Shown piece by piece: positions 9,376-19,500 of a stretch of 64,000 bases of DNA. Numbering within the stretch: the first letter of the stretch is position 1; each line of letters opens with the position of its first letter. Below the pieces are notes generated by a model. The model saw only the letters and a list, made by a program, of their open reading frames with translations, did no database searches and was not told the origin of the DNA. The translations under genes and the position numbers were made by a program. Location: assembly GCA_035762565.1 (NCBI GenBank), contig DASTOJ010000128.1, forward strand, positions 11,947 to 75,946. Direction: 5' to 3'. Source of the DNA: AR5 sp035762565. Its GTDB lineage: Bacteria > Methylomirabilota > Methylomirabilia > Rokubacteriales > CSP1-6.

Positions 9376-10601
9376 GGCGACGCCGGTTCCTGGCCCTGGC
9401 CGCGACGACCGCGGCCGCCGCGCTCGCGGGCTGCGGGCGCGGGTCGGACGGCCGCATCAAGGTCGTGATCGCCGACTACAGCAAGGACCACACGCGGCCC
9501 TTCTGGCAGGCGCTCGCCGAGACGTACATGAAGCAGGGGGGCGCGAAGGTCGAGCTGCAGGTGGTCGACTGGAACTCGATCGACCAGCAGGTCAGCACGA
9601 TGCTGCAGAACAACCAGCCGCCGGACGTGCTGAACCTCAACTCGTTCTCCAGCTACGCCAAGGACGGCCTGCTCTACGCGGCCGACGAGATCCTCTCGCC
9701 GCAGACGAAGGACGACTTCCTGGACGCCTTCGCCCGGGGCGGGGAGTACGGCGGCAAGCTGTACGGCTTTCCCATCCTGTCGAGCGCGCGCGCGTTCTTC
9801 TACAATCGGGCGCTGTTCCGCAAGGCCGGCCTGGCCGGCCCCCCCGGGACGTGGGACGAGTTCGTCCAGGCCGCCAGCCGGATCCAGGCTCTCGGGCAGG
9901 AGACGATCGGCTACGCGCTGCCGCTGGGGCCGGAGGAGGCGCAGGCCGAGTGGTCGATCTGGATGTGGAACAACGGCGGCGACTGGAAGTCGGGCGAGCA
10001 ATGGACGATCAACAGCGGGCGCAACGTGCAAACGCTGCAGTTCCTGGCCGACCTCGCCAACAAGTATCGGGTGACCCAGGTCAACCCGGGCAAGACCAAC
10101 CGCACCGACGGCGCCTTCCAGCTCTTCAAAGACGGCAAGGTCGGCATGGTCATGGGCTTCAGCCCCCTCGCCGCCCAGCTCGACGCCGAGGGCAAGGTCG
10201 ACTACGGCGTGTCCACGATGCCGACCAACATCGGCGCCAGCGTCACGCTCGGCGTCGAGGACTACCTGATGGCGTTCAAGAGGGAGGGCAACCAGGACGC
10301 TGTGAAGAAGTTCCTCGACCTCTACTACCAGCCGGAGAACATCACCCGCTGGATCGCCGCCGAGGGCTTTCTTCCCGTGACGAAGTCCGGCCTGCGGCGG
10401 ATGAGCGACAATCCGAAGCTGAAGCCATACCTCGACGCACTCCCGAGCGCCAAGCTCGTGCCGACCACCGATCCCGCCTGGGACCGGGTCAAGCTCGACG
10501 TGCAGCAGAACATCGGGCTGGCCGTGCAGCCGGGCGGCGACCCGCGGCAGGTCCTCGACCAGCTCCAGAAGAACGCCACCGCTGCAGCGGGCGGTCGCTG
10601 A
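9372..10601 (+). CDS. ABC transporter solute-binding lipoprotein (sugar type)
   Basis: The 409-residue protein starts at GTG 9372 in a GTGA overlap. It begins RRRRFLALAATTAAAALAGCG, a Tat-like or Sec signal ending in a lipobox (L-A-G-C), so it is a lipoprotein. The body (NQPPDVLNLNSFSSYAKDG, GFPILSSARAFFYNRALFRKAGL, FLPVTKSGLRR) is a family 1 extracellular solute-binding protein of carbohydrate importers. It partners the two permeases that follow. No ATP-binding gene is present in the cluster, so a shared ATPase encoded elsewhere is probably used. Confidence 0.9.
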   Translation: MRRRRFLALAATTAAAALAGCGRGSDGRIKVVIADYSKDHTRPFWQALAETYMKQGGAKVELQVVDWNSIDQQVSTMLQNNQPPDVLNLNSFSSYAKDGLLYAADEILSPQTKDDFLDAFARGGEYGGKLYGFPILSSARAFFYNRALFRKAGLAGPPGTWDEFVQAASRIQALGQETIGYALPLGPEEAQAEWSIWMWNNGGDWKSGEQWTINSGRNVQTLQFLADLANKYRVTQVNPGKTNRTDGAFQLFKDGKVGMVMGFSPLAAQLDAEGKVDYGVSTMPTNIGASVTLGVEDYLMAFKREGNQDAVKKFLDLYYQPENITRWIAAEGFLPVTKSGLRRMSDNPKLKPYLDALPSAKLVPTTDPAWDRVKLDVQQNIGLAVQPGGDPRQVLDQLQKNATAAAGGR

Positions 10602-10608
10602 CACGACC

Positions 10609-11493
10609 CTGACGCGCGGCGGCCACTGGCGAGCGCTGCTCTGGCTCGGCCCGAGCCTCGCGCTCATCGCCGGCGTCGTGCTCTATCCCGCGGCCCAGCT
10701 CGTCCACGCCTCACTGGGCCGGTATTCGCTGACCGGTCTCTACCAGGGCGCCGTGGGCGTGGAGAACTACGCGCGGCTCGTCCAGCAGGAGGCGCTGCCG
10801 GCCGTGCTGGCGAACACCACGGTGTGGGTCGCGGTCGTCGTGGTGGTGACGCTCGTGATCTCGCTGGGACTCGCCCAGCTCCTCGACCAGGACTTCCCGG
10901 GCCGGCGCCTCGTCCGGTGGGCGCTCATCGTGCCCTGGGCGGCCTCCCTGATCATGACGGCCAAGCTGTTCGTGTGGATCTACGACTACTACTTCGGGAT
11001 CCTCAACCACGCGCTGCTGTCGGTGGGCATCCTTGCGCGCCCCGTCGACTGGCTCGGCGAGGGCGCGACGATCATGGCGGCGATGATCGCCGTGGGCGTC
11101 TTCGTGTCGCTGCCGTTCACGACCTACGTGCTGCTAGCCGGGCTGCAGACCATCCCCGGCGAGGTCTACGAGGCCGCGCGCGTCGACGGCGCCTCCGTCT
11201 GGCGGACGTACCGGTCGGTGACGCTGCCGCTCCTGCGGCCGGCGCTGCTGGTGGCCACCGTGCTCAACCTGATCTACGTCTTCAACTCGTTCCCGATCGT
11301 GTGGACGCTGAACGACCGCAACCCCGGCTTCGGCTACGACACGACGATCACCTACATGTACAAGATCGCCTTCAAGAGCGCCCTGCGCGACGTCGGCCTG
11401 GCGGCGGCGCTCGGCGTGGTCAACGTGCTGGCCATCCTGGTCGCCGTGTTCGTCTACCTGCGCACGGTCCGCTGGCGGGAGCAGGAGGCCTGA
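10609..11493 (+). CDS. Sugar-type ABC transporter permease (MalF/UgpA-like)
   Basis: The protein has six predicted membrane spans and the EAA loop PGEVYEAARVDGASVWRTYR near the C-terminal third, as in MalF/UgpA permeases. The first ATG/GTG/TTG in frame is GTG 10678, but starting there would cut the first membrane helix in half. The frame stays open upstream and has only CTG codons (10582, 10609) before that helix. I place the start at CTG 10609 (294 residues, normal family length) as a best guess. The stop overlaps the next start by one base (TGATG). Confidence 0.8.
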   Translation: MTRGGHWRALLWLGPSLALIAGVVLYPAAQLVHASLGRYSLTGLYQGAVGVENYARLVQQEALPAVLANTTVWVAVVVVVTLVISLGLAQLLDQDFPGRRLVRWALIVPWAASLIMTAKLFVWIYDYYFGILNHALLSVGILARPVDWLGEGATIMAAMIAVGVFVSLPFTTYVLLAGLQTIPGEVYEAARVDGASVWRTYRSVTLPLLRPALLVATVLNLIYVFNSFPIVWTLNDRNPGFGYDTTITYMYKIAFKSALRDVGLAAALGVVNVLAILVAVFVYLRTVRWREQEA

Positions 11494-12320
11494 TGACGCG
11501 CCGGGCGGCGCGGCGGGCGGCGCTGGGGGGCGCGGGGTGGGTTCTCGCCCTGGGGCTGCTGTCGCCCTACCTGGTCATGCTCTTCACCGCGCTCAAGCCC
11601 GCGGCCGAGCTGCGCACGACGCCGCCGCGCCTGCTGCCGGTCGACTGGCGGTTCGCCAACTTCGTCGACGTGCTGCGCGACGATGCCTTCCAGAGCTGGC
11701 TGTCGGTCTCGCTCGTGGTGGCGGCGGCCTCGACCCTGCTGGTCATCCTCGCCGCGGTGCCGGCCGCCTACTACACCGCGCGCCACCGCTTCCCCGGCCG
11801 CGGGGCCTTCCTGTTCCTCGTGCTGGTCACGCAGATGTTCGCGCCGACGGCGCTGGTGGTCGGGCTCTACCGGGAGTTCTTCGAGCTGGACCTCATCAAC
11901 ACCTACACCGCGCTGATCCTGACCAACGCGGCCTTCAACCTGGCGTTCGCCATCTGGATGCTCCGGGCGTTCTTCGCCTCGATCCCGCGCGAGATCGAGG
12001 AGGCGGCCGCCGTGGACGGCTGCGGCCGGCTGCGCACGCTGGCCGGCATCGTGCTGCCGCTGTCGCTGCCGGGCATCGTGACGGCGGCCATCTTCGCCTT
12101 CATCGCGGCCTGGAACGAGTACATCGTGGCGCTGACGCTCATGACCGACCCGGCCATGAAGCCGCTGACCGTCGGCATCACGACCTACGTGACCGCCTAC
12201 GTGCAGCACTGGAACTCGCTGTTCGCCGCCTCCGTGCTGGCCATCGTGCCCGTCGTCGTGCTCTTCGCGCTCATCGAGCGCTACCTGGTCGGCGGGTTGA
12301 CGGCCGGCAGCCTCAAGTAG
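11493..12320 (+). CDS. Sugar-type ABC transporter permease (MalG/UgpE-like)
   Basis: The 275-residue protein starts at ATG 11493, one base into the previous stop. It has six membrane spans, the EAA motif IPREIEEAAAVDGCGRLRTL, and the family-typical FTALKPAAEL after helix 1 and AAWNEYIVALTLM near the end. It forms the inner-membrane channel with the preceding permease and takes substrate from the lipoprotein at 9372. It is the last gene of the importer; a 38 bp gap with a new promoter precedes the amidase. Confidence 0.9.
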   Translation: MTRRAARRAALGGAGWVLALGLLSPYLVMLFTALKPAAELRTTPPRLLPVDWRFANFVDVLRDDAFQSWLSVSLVVAAASTLLVILAAVPAAYYTARHRFPGRGAFLFLVLVTQMFAPTALVVGLYREFFELDLINTYTALILTNAAFNLAFAIWMLRAFFASIPREIEEAAAVDGCGRLRTLAGIVLPLSLPGIVTAAIFAFIAAWNEYIVALTLMTDPAMKPLTVGITTYVTAYVQHWNSLFAASVLAIVPVVVLFALIERYLVGGLTAGSLK

Positions 12321-12344
12321 CCGCCGTTCGCGGCGCGGCCGCGG

Positions 12345-12350
12345 TACTAT
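12345..12350 (+). promoter_or_regulatory. -10 box of a leaderless amidase transcript
   Basis: TACTAT lies 8 nt before the ATG at 12359, with no Shine-Dalgarno between them. It gives the amidase its own promoter despite being close behind the importer genes. Confidence 0.45.
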
Positions 12351-12358
12351 CCGGGACC

Positions 12359-13804
12359 ATGACCGATCGCGACCTCACGTTCACGGCAGCGGGCGAGCTG
12401 GTGCGGCTCTATCGAGCCCGTCGGGTCTCGCCGCTCGAAGTCGTCCAGGCGCTGCTGGCGCGCATCGACGCCGTCAACCCGGCGGTGAACGCGGTGGTGA
12501 CGCTGGCGCGGGAGGCGGCGCTGTGGCACGCGCGCCGGGCCACCGCGGCCCTCAAGCGTGGCGGGCCGCTGTCGCCGCTGTTCGGTGTGCCGGTCACCGT
12601 CAAGGACGTCACCCCGACGGCCGGGATCCGCACGACGTACGGCTCCAAGCTGTTCGAGGACCACGTGCCGGACGAGGACGCCCTCGTGGTCCAGCGCCTG
12701 CGCGCGGCCGGGGCCATCGTGCTCGGCAAGACGAACACCCCGGAGTTCGCGTTCGGTCCCAACACGACGAACACGGTGTTCGGCGCGACGCGCAACCCCT
12801 GGGATCTCACGCGGACCTCCGGCGGCTCCAGCGGCGGCGCGGCGGCGGCGCTCGCCACCGGCATGTGCCCGCTGGCCGAGGGCTCCGACCTGGGCGGCTC
12901 GCTCCGGGGGCCGGCGTCGTTCTGCGGCGTGGTGGGCTTCCGCACGACGCCCGGGCTGATCCCGCGGTACCCGTCGGCACTCGCCTGGGACACCTACTCC
13001 GTGGAAGGGCCGATGGCGCGCACCGTCGCCGACACGGCGCTGATGCTGTCGGTGATGGCCGGACCCGACGACCGGGCGCCGCTGTCCTACGACGTCGACG
13101 TACGCCCGTTGGTAGCCGCGACCAGGGCGCCCTCGGTCAAGGGCTGGCGGATCGTGTGGACGCCGGACCTCGGCGGGCTGGTGATGATCGACGACGAGGT
13201 CCGAGCCCTGGTCGAGCGCGCCATGAGCGTGTTCCGCTCGCTGGGCGCGCGCGTCGAGCCGGCCTGCCCCGACGTGAGCGACGTGCCCGAGATCGTGCGG
13301 CTCTCCCGCGGGTTCCTGATGGTCGCGCGCCACGCCGACAAGCTGCCCGAGCACCGCGCGATCCTGCAGCCGGGATTGGTGGAGAACACCGAGCAGGGGC
13401 TGGCGCTGTCCTCCCGCGACGTGGCGCGGGGCGAGCTGCTGCGCACGCGCCAGTGGCAGCGCGTGCGCGAGTTCCTGGACGGCCGGGACGTGTGGATCAC
13501 GCCGACCATGGCCGTGCCGGCGTTCCCCATCGAGCACCCGCACGTCCTGGAGATCAACGGCCAGCCCGTCGGCAAGGCGATGCAGCGCTCGCTCCTGACC
13601 TACGCGTTCTCCGTGCTGGGCCTGCCGGCGATCTCGGTCCCGTGTGGCTTCACACGCGCCGGGCTGCCGGTGGGCCTGCAGATCACCGGAAGGCGGCGTG
13701 GCGAGGCTGCGGTCTTGCGGGCGGCCGCAGCCTTCGAGACCGCCCAGCCGTGGAGTGACCGCATCCCAGCCATCGTGAGCCCGGCGAGAGCGCCGGCGGG
13801 GTGA
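12359..13804 (+). CDS. Amidase signature-family enzyme
   Basis: The 481-residue enzyme has the Ser-cisSer-Lys amidase triad: Lys in PVTVKDVTPTAG, the Gly/Ser-rich TSGGSSGGAAAALATGM, and Ser in EGSDLGGSLRGPASFCGVVG. The C-terminal ISVPCGFTRAGLPVGLQI completes the fold. The family hydrolyses amides including nitrile-derived, aryl and Glu-tRNA(Gln) substrates; at this length and without gatC/gatB nearby it is a catabolic amidase, not GatA. It may release the amine or acid that the upstream importer and aminotransferase handle, which is inference from position. Confidence 0.85.
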   Translation: MTDRDLTFTAAGELVRLYRARRVSPLEVVQALLARIDAVNPAVNAVVTLAREAALWHARRATAALKRGGPLSPLFGVPVTVKDVTPTAGIRTTYGSKLFEDHVPDEDALVVQRLRAAGAIVLGKTNTPEFAFGPNTTNTVFGATRNPWDLTRTSGGSSGGAAAALATGMCPLAEGSDLGGSLRGPASFCGVVGFRTTPGLIPRYPSALAWDTYSVEGPMARTVADTALMLSVMAGPDDRAPLSYDVDVRPLVAATRAPSVKGWRIVWTPDLGGLVMIDDEVRALVERAMSVFRSLGARVEPACPDVSDVPEIVRLSRGFLMVARHADKLPEHRAILQPGLVENTEQGLALSSRDVARGELLRTRQWQRVREFLDGRDVWITPTMAVPAFPIEHPHVLEINGQPVGKAMQRSLLTYAFSVLGLPAISVPCGFTRAGLPVGLQITGRRRGEAAVLRAAAAFETAQPWSDRIPAIVSPARAPAG

Positions 13805-13808
13805 CGTA

Positions 13809-14558
13809 TCAACGCAGGCCCCCGGCGATGAGCAGTGTCTCGCCGGTGATCCAGGCCGCATCCCGAGACGCCAGGAAGACCACGGCCGGCGCGACGTCCT
13901 GGGGTTGACCGATGCGGCCGAGCGGGGTCTGCGCCTCGAGCTGCTTGCGGAAGTCGCTGGCGGCGAAGCCGGCGGCGTGAACGCCCTCCGTTTCCACCAT
14001 CCCCGGGTTGATCGCGTTCACGCGGATGCCGCGCGCGCCGAGCTCCTTGGCCAGCGTCCGGGTGACCGCATCGACCGCCGCCTTGGTGCCGCTGTAGACC
14101 GCGGTGTTCGGCGGCGTGAGGGTGGTCGTGGCCGAGCTGACGTTGACGATGCTCCCGCCCGAGCCATCGAAGTGCTTGACCGCTTCCTTCGAGGCCAGGA
14201 TCAGCGCGAGGACGTTCAGATCGAACTGCCTGTGGAAGTGCTCCTCGGTGACGTCCTCGAGCGGCGAGAACTCGTAGACTCCGGCGTTGTTGACGAGGAT
14301 GTCCAGCCGCCCGAACGCCTGCCTGGTCGCCGCGAAGAGCCGGCCGATCTCCGCCTGCTTCGCCACGTTGGCCTGCACCGCGAGAGCCCGGCCGCCGCTG
14401 CCCACGATCTCGGCAACCACGCGGTCGGCCCCTTCCTTGCTGGACGCGTAGTTGACCACGACTGCCGCCCCCTCCGCCGCCAGATGGCGGGCGATGGAAG
14501 CGCCGATCCCCTTGGACGCGCCCGTGACGATCGCCACCTTGCCCTCGAGCTTGCCCAT
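13809..14558 (-). CDS. SDR-family oxidoreductase
   Basis: The 249-residue protein starts at ATG 14558 after AGAGGGGAAA. It has the classical SDR motifs: TGASKGIG for NAD(P), DILVNNAGVYEF, IVNVSSATTT, the catalytic YSGTK and INPGMVETEG. The Lys/Arg-poor beta2 region (VVVNYASSKEGADR) suggests NADP(H). The C-terminus ITGETLLIAGGLR is typical. The gene converges on the amidase with 4 bp between stops. Substrate unknown. Confidence 0.85.
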   Translation of the reverse strand: MGKLEGKVAIVTGASKGIGASIARHLAAEGAAVVVNYASSKEGADRVVAEIVGSGGRALAVQANVAKQAEIGRLFAATRQAFGRLDILVNNAGVYEFSPLEDVTEEHFHRQFDLNVLALILASKEAVKHFDGSGGSIVNVSSATTTLTPPNTAVYSGTKAAVDAVTRTLAKELGARGIRVNAINPGMVETEGVHAAGFAASDFRKQLEAQTPLGRIGQPQDVAPAVVFLASRDAAWITGETLLIAGGLR

Positions 14559-15241
14559 TGCGTGTTTCCCCTCTGCTTCCTCGGCCACCAAGCGGCCGGG
14601 ACGCACGTCTCTGGTGTTTTGGAGGGGGAGGGGAGATCGATCGATTCAGGCTCGCGCCGGCACACCGGCGATGCGTTTCACATCGCCTCGGAGTCTGTCG
14701 TTGCGTTGCGGCGACCGAGCTCCAGGATGGCGTCGGCCAGGTTCACGCCGTCAGCACGAGCACATAGCCCGATCGCACGCCCGCCGTCGGACTCCCGGCC
14801 ACCTTGGCAGGCGAGTTGCCGACGCCCTGCATGTGGCTCGCGAGAGATCGGGAGTCGTGTCGCGGCCAATCTCGAAGTGAGACCTGGAGGAGAGCGACGA
14901 ATGGGTAGCTCAGGAGCCAACGGATTCTTACGGCAAGATAAAGTACTGCCAGAGGCGCCGCTCAACGCCTCGTCTCCAAAGCACGATCGTTCTGGCTGCG
15001 ATTCGATCAGGTGTTCAGTCGTCTTCTGTCTGGATCGAGCCGCTGATCGCCAAGTTGATCGTGCTGAGGACCGCCATGACCACACTCAGGCAACTGGTTC
15101 ACGGCCGTGTCGATCGCGCCGACCGTCGGCTCCTCGATCGCCAGGCCGAGCGCCGCGGGATGCCCCACGCCGGAGCAGCTCGCTATCGTGATCCACCTCG
15201 CGGACTACTGGTGGGATGCCAACGGATTCGTCGGACAGCGT
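14559..15241. other. Intergenic region, no supportable gene
   Basis: About 680 bp of visibly lower GC content than its surroundings. Short open frames occur on both strands but none has family resemblance. An ATG at 14901 does follow a good GGAGGAG, but its frame soon turns into arginine-rich shadow-type sequence. It may be decayed coding sequence at the junction with the P450/cyclase block. Confidence 0.5.
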
Positions 15242-16465
15242 CTACACCAACACTGGAAGCTTCACCAAGCCACGGAACGCGGGGAGCGCCCTCCACTCCA
15301 GCGGCTCATTAACAAGGCGCAGGCGCGGGAAACGCCCGACGAGCGCGGCGATGGCGAGCTGTGCCTCGAGTCGCGCGAGCTGCGCGCCGAGGCAGAAGTG
15401 CGCTCCGCCGCCGAACGAATGATGGTGGACATCCTTGCGCGTGATGTCGAAGCGGTCGGGCTCCGGATACGCCCCCGGATCGCGATTGGCGGCGGCAAGG
15501 AATGTGAGCACCGACTCACCCCGGCGCATCGGACAGCCCCCGATCTCGACATCGGCCGTCGGGATGCGCGCGGTTTGAACGACCGGTGACTCGAACCGCA
15601 GGATCTCTTCGACGGCATTCCCAATCAGCGACGGATCGTCGCGCAGCTTCTGGAGCTGGTCCGGGTGCCGAAGCAAGGTCCAGACCCCGTTACCGATGAG
15701 GTCGGTGGTTGTCACGTTGCCGGCGGCCAGCAGCAGCGCGCACATTGTCACAATCTCGTCGTCATTGAGCTGATCGCCGGATTCCTCGGCGGCGATCAGC
15801 GCGCTGAGCAGGTCGTCACGCGGTTTGGCCCGGCGCTCGGCGAGCGCCCGCCGCAGATACGCGTCGCGTTGACTCATCGCCTCGGCCAGGACGGCACGTT
15901 GTTCGTCGGAGAGCATGGGATTGAACGTCATGGCATCAAGATCGGACCAGCGCTTGAAGTCGTCGCGGTCGGCAGGGTCGATGCCGAGCATCTCCGCAAT
16001 GACGATGACCGGCAGCGGCCCCGCGAACGCCGCAATGAGGTCAAATCTCTCCTGTTCCGCGACGGCATCGAGCAGTTCCTCGATGATCTCGCGAATGCGG
16101 GGTGCCAGGCGCTCGATTGCGCGTTGGGTGAAGGCTTTGGTGACGAGCGCGCGCAGTCGGGTGTGGTCGGGAGCGTCGAGGAGGAGCAGGCTGGGCTTGC
16201 GGTCGCGAGGGGGCACGAAGAGGCGCATGTAGGTGCCGTCGTTCGCCTTGCGAGGGTCGCTGGCCATCGTGCGGTCGCGCAGCACACGCTCGATGTCGTC
16301 CTGACGCGTGAGCACCCACCGTTTGATCAAGGAGTCGTAGTGCACAGGCTCGCGCCGGCGCAGGTGCGCCAGGACCGGATGGGGATCGGTGCGGAACGCC
16401 GAGTCGAGCGCCGTGAGCTCGATGTCGGTCGGGACGCGGTTCCGTGCATTGTCCGCGTGGGTCAT
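15242..16465 (-). CDS. Cytochrome P450
   Basis: The 407-residue soluble bacterial P450 starts at ATG 16465 after AAAGGTGACGTG. Diagnostic features are the I-helix LLLAAGNVTTTD (248-255), the K-helix Glu287-x-x-Arg290 and the heme loop FGGGAHFCLG with the Cys thiolate at 358. Length and motifs match class I bacterial P450s such as CYP107-like enzymes, which need separate ferredoxin and reductase; none is adjacent. It lies 46 bp downstream of the large cyclase/ATPase gene on the same strand, a likely operon. The substrate cannot be inferred. Confidence 0.9.
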   Translation of the reverse strand: MTHADNARNRVPTDIELTALDSAFRTDPHPVLAHLRRREPVHYDSLIKRWVLTRQDDIERVLRDRTMASDPRKANDGTYMRLFVPPRDRKPSLLLLDAPDHTRLRALVTKAFTQRAIERLAPRIREIIEELLDAVAEQERFDLIAAFAGPLPVIVIAEMLGIDPADRDDFKRWSDLDAMTFNPMLSDEQRAVLAEAMSQRDAYLRRALAERRAKPRDDLLSALIAAEESGDQLNDDEIVTMCALLLAAGNVTTTDLIGNGVWTLLRHPDQLQKLRDDPSLIGNAVEEILRFESPVVQTARIPTADVEIGGCPMRRGESVLTFLAAANRDPGAYPEPDRFDITRKDVHHHSFGGGAHFCLGAQLARLEAQLAIAALVGRFPRLRLVNEPLEWRALPAFRGLVKLPVLV

Positions 16466-16511
16466 CACGTCACCTTTGACTGCCGAAGCATGGGCTCGAT
16501 GAGTTTCGCGG

Positions 16512-19500
16512 TCACGCTCCCATCTCCGCTTCTGCCTGCTCCAGCCAGAAGCGCATGTCCATCTCGCGGTACAACGTTGTCGCGGCGGCCAGGTGCTCTC
16601 GCACTTGCTCCGGCTTGCCGGTGTGCCGGCGGAGCTTGCCGAGGCCGAGGTGGCAGTGGGCGATGAGGGGCCGCATGCCCGCCTCCTCGGCGAGTGCGAG
16701 CGCGTCACGGTAGTGGCCGTCAGCGTGCTCCGGGGGATCGCGGTGGGCGGCGACCTCGCCAAGGAGCCGGAGGGCCCACGCCTCGTAGCCGCGCTGACCG
16801 CGCTCGCGGGCAAGGGTCAGGGCTCGCCCGGCGAATGCGAGAGCGTCCTCGAGCCGGTCAGCGAGGACGTACGCTTCGCCCAGATACACTAGGAAGAACG
16901 GCTGGTAAGCCGCGAATCCCATCGTCTCATTGGCGCTCAGCGCGTGCTCCAGTAACGGAATGCCCTCAGCAACCCGCCCTGAGAGGGCGTAGGCGTAGCC
17001 CAGGATCCCCGTGTTCTGCGCTGAAATAAAGGTCAGGTCCCACTCGCGAGACAGCGCCACCCCGCGTTCGAGCAGGGGAACGGCGTGGCTGAGTTCCCCC
17101 CTGGCGATATGGAGATAGGCGAGAGGTGTGCATATAGCGGCCAGGCTGTAGGGGTGATCCAGTGCCTCAGCGAGGCGGATACCCTCCTGGCCGTGGGCGA
17201 TCCCTTCCTCGAACTTTCCCCGGTCGGCAAAAATCCAGCCCAAAATGAAGCGGGCCATCACGACGGGAAATCCGGCCTGGCCAAACCGTTCCCGGCTCAG
17301 ATCACCTTCAAGCAATTCCAGGACTTTCAGGATAAGATCCTCGGCCCGTCGATAGTCGCCCGTCGCGAAGCAGGCCGCGCCGAGGTAGAGATTTCCCGTC
17401 ACCTGGAGCGGAACATCCCCAAGCGACTCGGCGATGGCCTGGGCGTTCTGGCCGAACGCGAGCGCTTCCGTCGGATGACCAGTCATCCAAAGGCTGTGGC
17501 ACAGATAGACGGATAGCTGCGCGAGTCGCCGTTGGTCGTCGAGCGCCCTCGCCAGGCCTTCGGCTTCACGGAGACAGCCGAAGATCCGCTCGAATTCTCC
17601 GAGCGGAAAGAGTGCAGTTCGAAGGTCGAAGCGAAGATCAAGTGCCAACTCCAGTCTCTCGTGGGTCTCGGGCAGATGCTCGAGGGCCGTCAGCGCCTGC
17701 TCGAAGCAGCTCAGGGCTTCCCGGTTGGCCGATCGCGCCAAGGCCTTTACGCCGGCCTGACGGAGGTACGTGACCGCCTGCTCCCACATCTCGCCCCGCA
17801 CGGCATGGTGGGCCAGCCGCTCGACGTGCTCGCTCAGCCGGTCCGGATAGAAGCGGTCGATGGCGCCGACGATGCGAGCGTGCAGGGTCTTGCGCCGCTC
17901 CTGGAGCAGGGTGCCGTAGGTGACTTCATGGGTGAGCGCATGCTTGAAGGTATATTCGGGATCCGGAAAGAGGCGCGTCTCGTACAGGAACTCCGCCGCC
18001 TGCAGATGCGCGAGCCCCCGATGCACGGCATCCTCCGCCGCCTCCGCCACGGCGTGGAGCAGCACAAATGGCACGTCCTTGCCGATGACCGAGGCCGTCT
18101 GGAGCAGCTGCTTGTCCTCCGCCGGGAGCCGGTCGATCCGGGCCGCTAGGATCACCTGCACGGTCGCCGGGACCTCGATCGCCTGGATCGGCCGGGTCAG
18201 ACGATACGCGCCGCGCTCCCCGGTGAGCGCCCCGGTCTCCACGAGCGTTCGGATGCTCTCCTCGATGAAGAAGGGATTGCCGCGTTTCACCAGCAGGCGC
18301 TTGAGGGGCTCCAGCCCAGGGTCGGCGCCCAGAAGGGCACCCAGAAGTTCGCCCGCACTCTCCGGCGGGAGCGCGTCGAGCCGGAGCTGGGTGTAGTAGG
18401 TCTTGCGCCCCCAACCATGCTGGTACTCCGGCCGGTAGTTGACGAGCAGGAGGAACCGGGATGTGGGCAGACTCTCGACCAAGCCGTCGAGCAGGGCCTG
18501 GGTCTCGGCATCGATCCAGTGCAAGTCCTCGAAGACCACAAGAAGCGGCTGCCCCTGGCTCTCCCGGAGTAGGAGGTGCTTGACGGCGTCGAGGGTGCGC
18601 TGGCGGCGCTGGGCGGGATCGAGCGCCTGCCAATGGGCGTCCTCGACCGGCACGTCGAGCAGGGCCAGCAGGGCTGGCAGGATCGGCTCGAGGGTGCGAT
18701 CCAGCGTGAGGAGCTTGCCGGTGACCTTCTCGCGGATCTCGCGGTGGGTCTCGCGCTCGTGCAGCTTGAAGTAGGCCTTGAAGAGGTCGACGACCGGCAG
18801 GTAGCTCGTCGCCTTGCCGTAGGACACGGAGCCCGCTTCCAGGATGAGCCACTCCTGGGTGCGGTGGGAGTGGGTGAACTCGTAGACGAGGCGGGATTTC
18901 CCCACGCCGGGTTCCCCCACGATGGCGACGAGCTGGCCGCGTCCATCCTGCGCGAGGGCGAGCGCCCGGCGGATCTGCTCGATCTCGGCGTCGCGGCCCA
19001 CAAACCGCGTCAATCCCCGCGCGGCGGCGGCGTGGAGCCGGGTCCGCTGCGCGCTCACTCCGGTGAGCGCATAAATTTCCACCGGGTCGGGCAAACCCTT
19101 GACCGCGACCGGCCCCCGGGCGGCGACCTGCACGTAGCCCTCGGCGAGCTGCAGGGTCGCGGGGGCGAGCAGGATCGTGCCGGGCGTCGCCATCTGCTCC
19201 ATGCGGGCGGCCAAGTGCGTCGTCTGACCGACCGCGGTGTAATCCATGTGCAGATCCGACCCGATGGCGCGGACGACCACCTCCCCGGAGTTAAGCCCCA
19301 CGCGGATCTGGATCGGCACTCCCTGCGAACGGAAGATACTGTCCGCGTACTGCGCGACTGACTCCTGCATGCGCAGCGCCGCGTAGCACGCGCGCACCGC
19401 GTGGTCCTCATGCGCCAGCGGCGCGCCGAAGAGAGCCATGATCCCGTCGCCCATCACCTGGTTGACCGTGCCCTCGTAGCGATGGACAGCCTCCATCATG

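Noticed and set aside
12359..13804. Amidase as GatA of the transamidosome
   Set aside because: No gatB or gatC nearby and it has its own promoter behind catabolic genes; catabolic amidase is the better call.
14678..15085. Possible 135-residue gene in the 14.6-15.2 kb gap, minus strand
   Set aside because: No recognisable domain, no good ribosome-binding site, uneven composition; reported only as part of an unassigned region.
13905..15191. Open frame of 428 codons on the plus strand over the SDR gene
   Set aside because: Antisense to a clear SDR; it continues into arginine-rich sequence without any motif.
14901..15191. Small plus-strand gene from ATG 14901 after GGAGGAG
   Set aside because: Good ribosome-binding site but the protein is low in conserved character and turns Arg/Ser-rich; not supportable.
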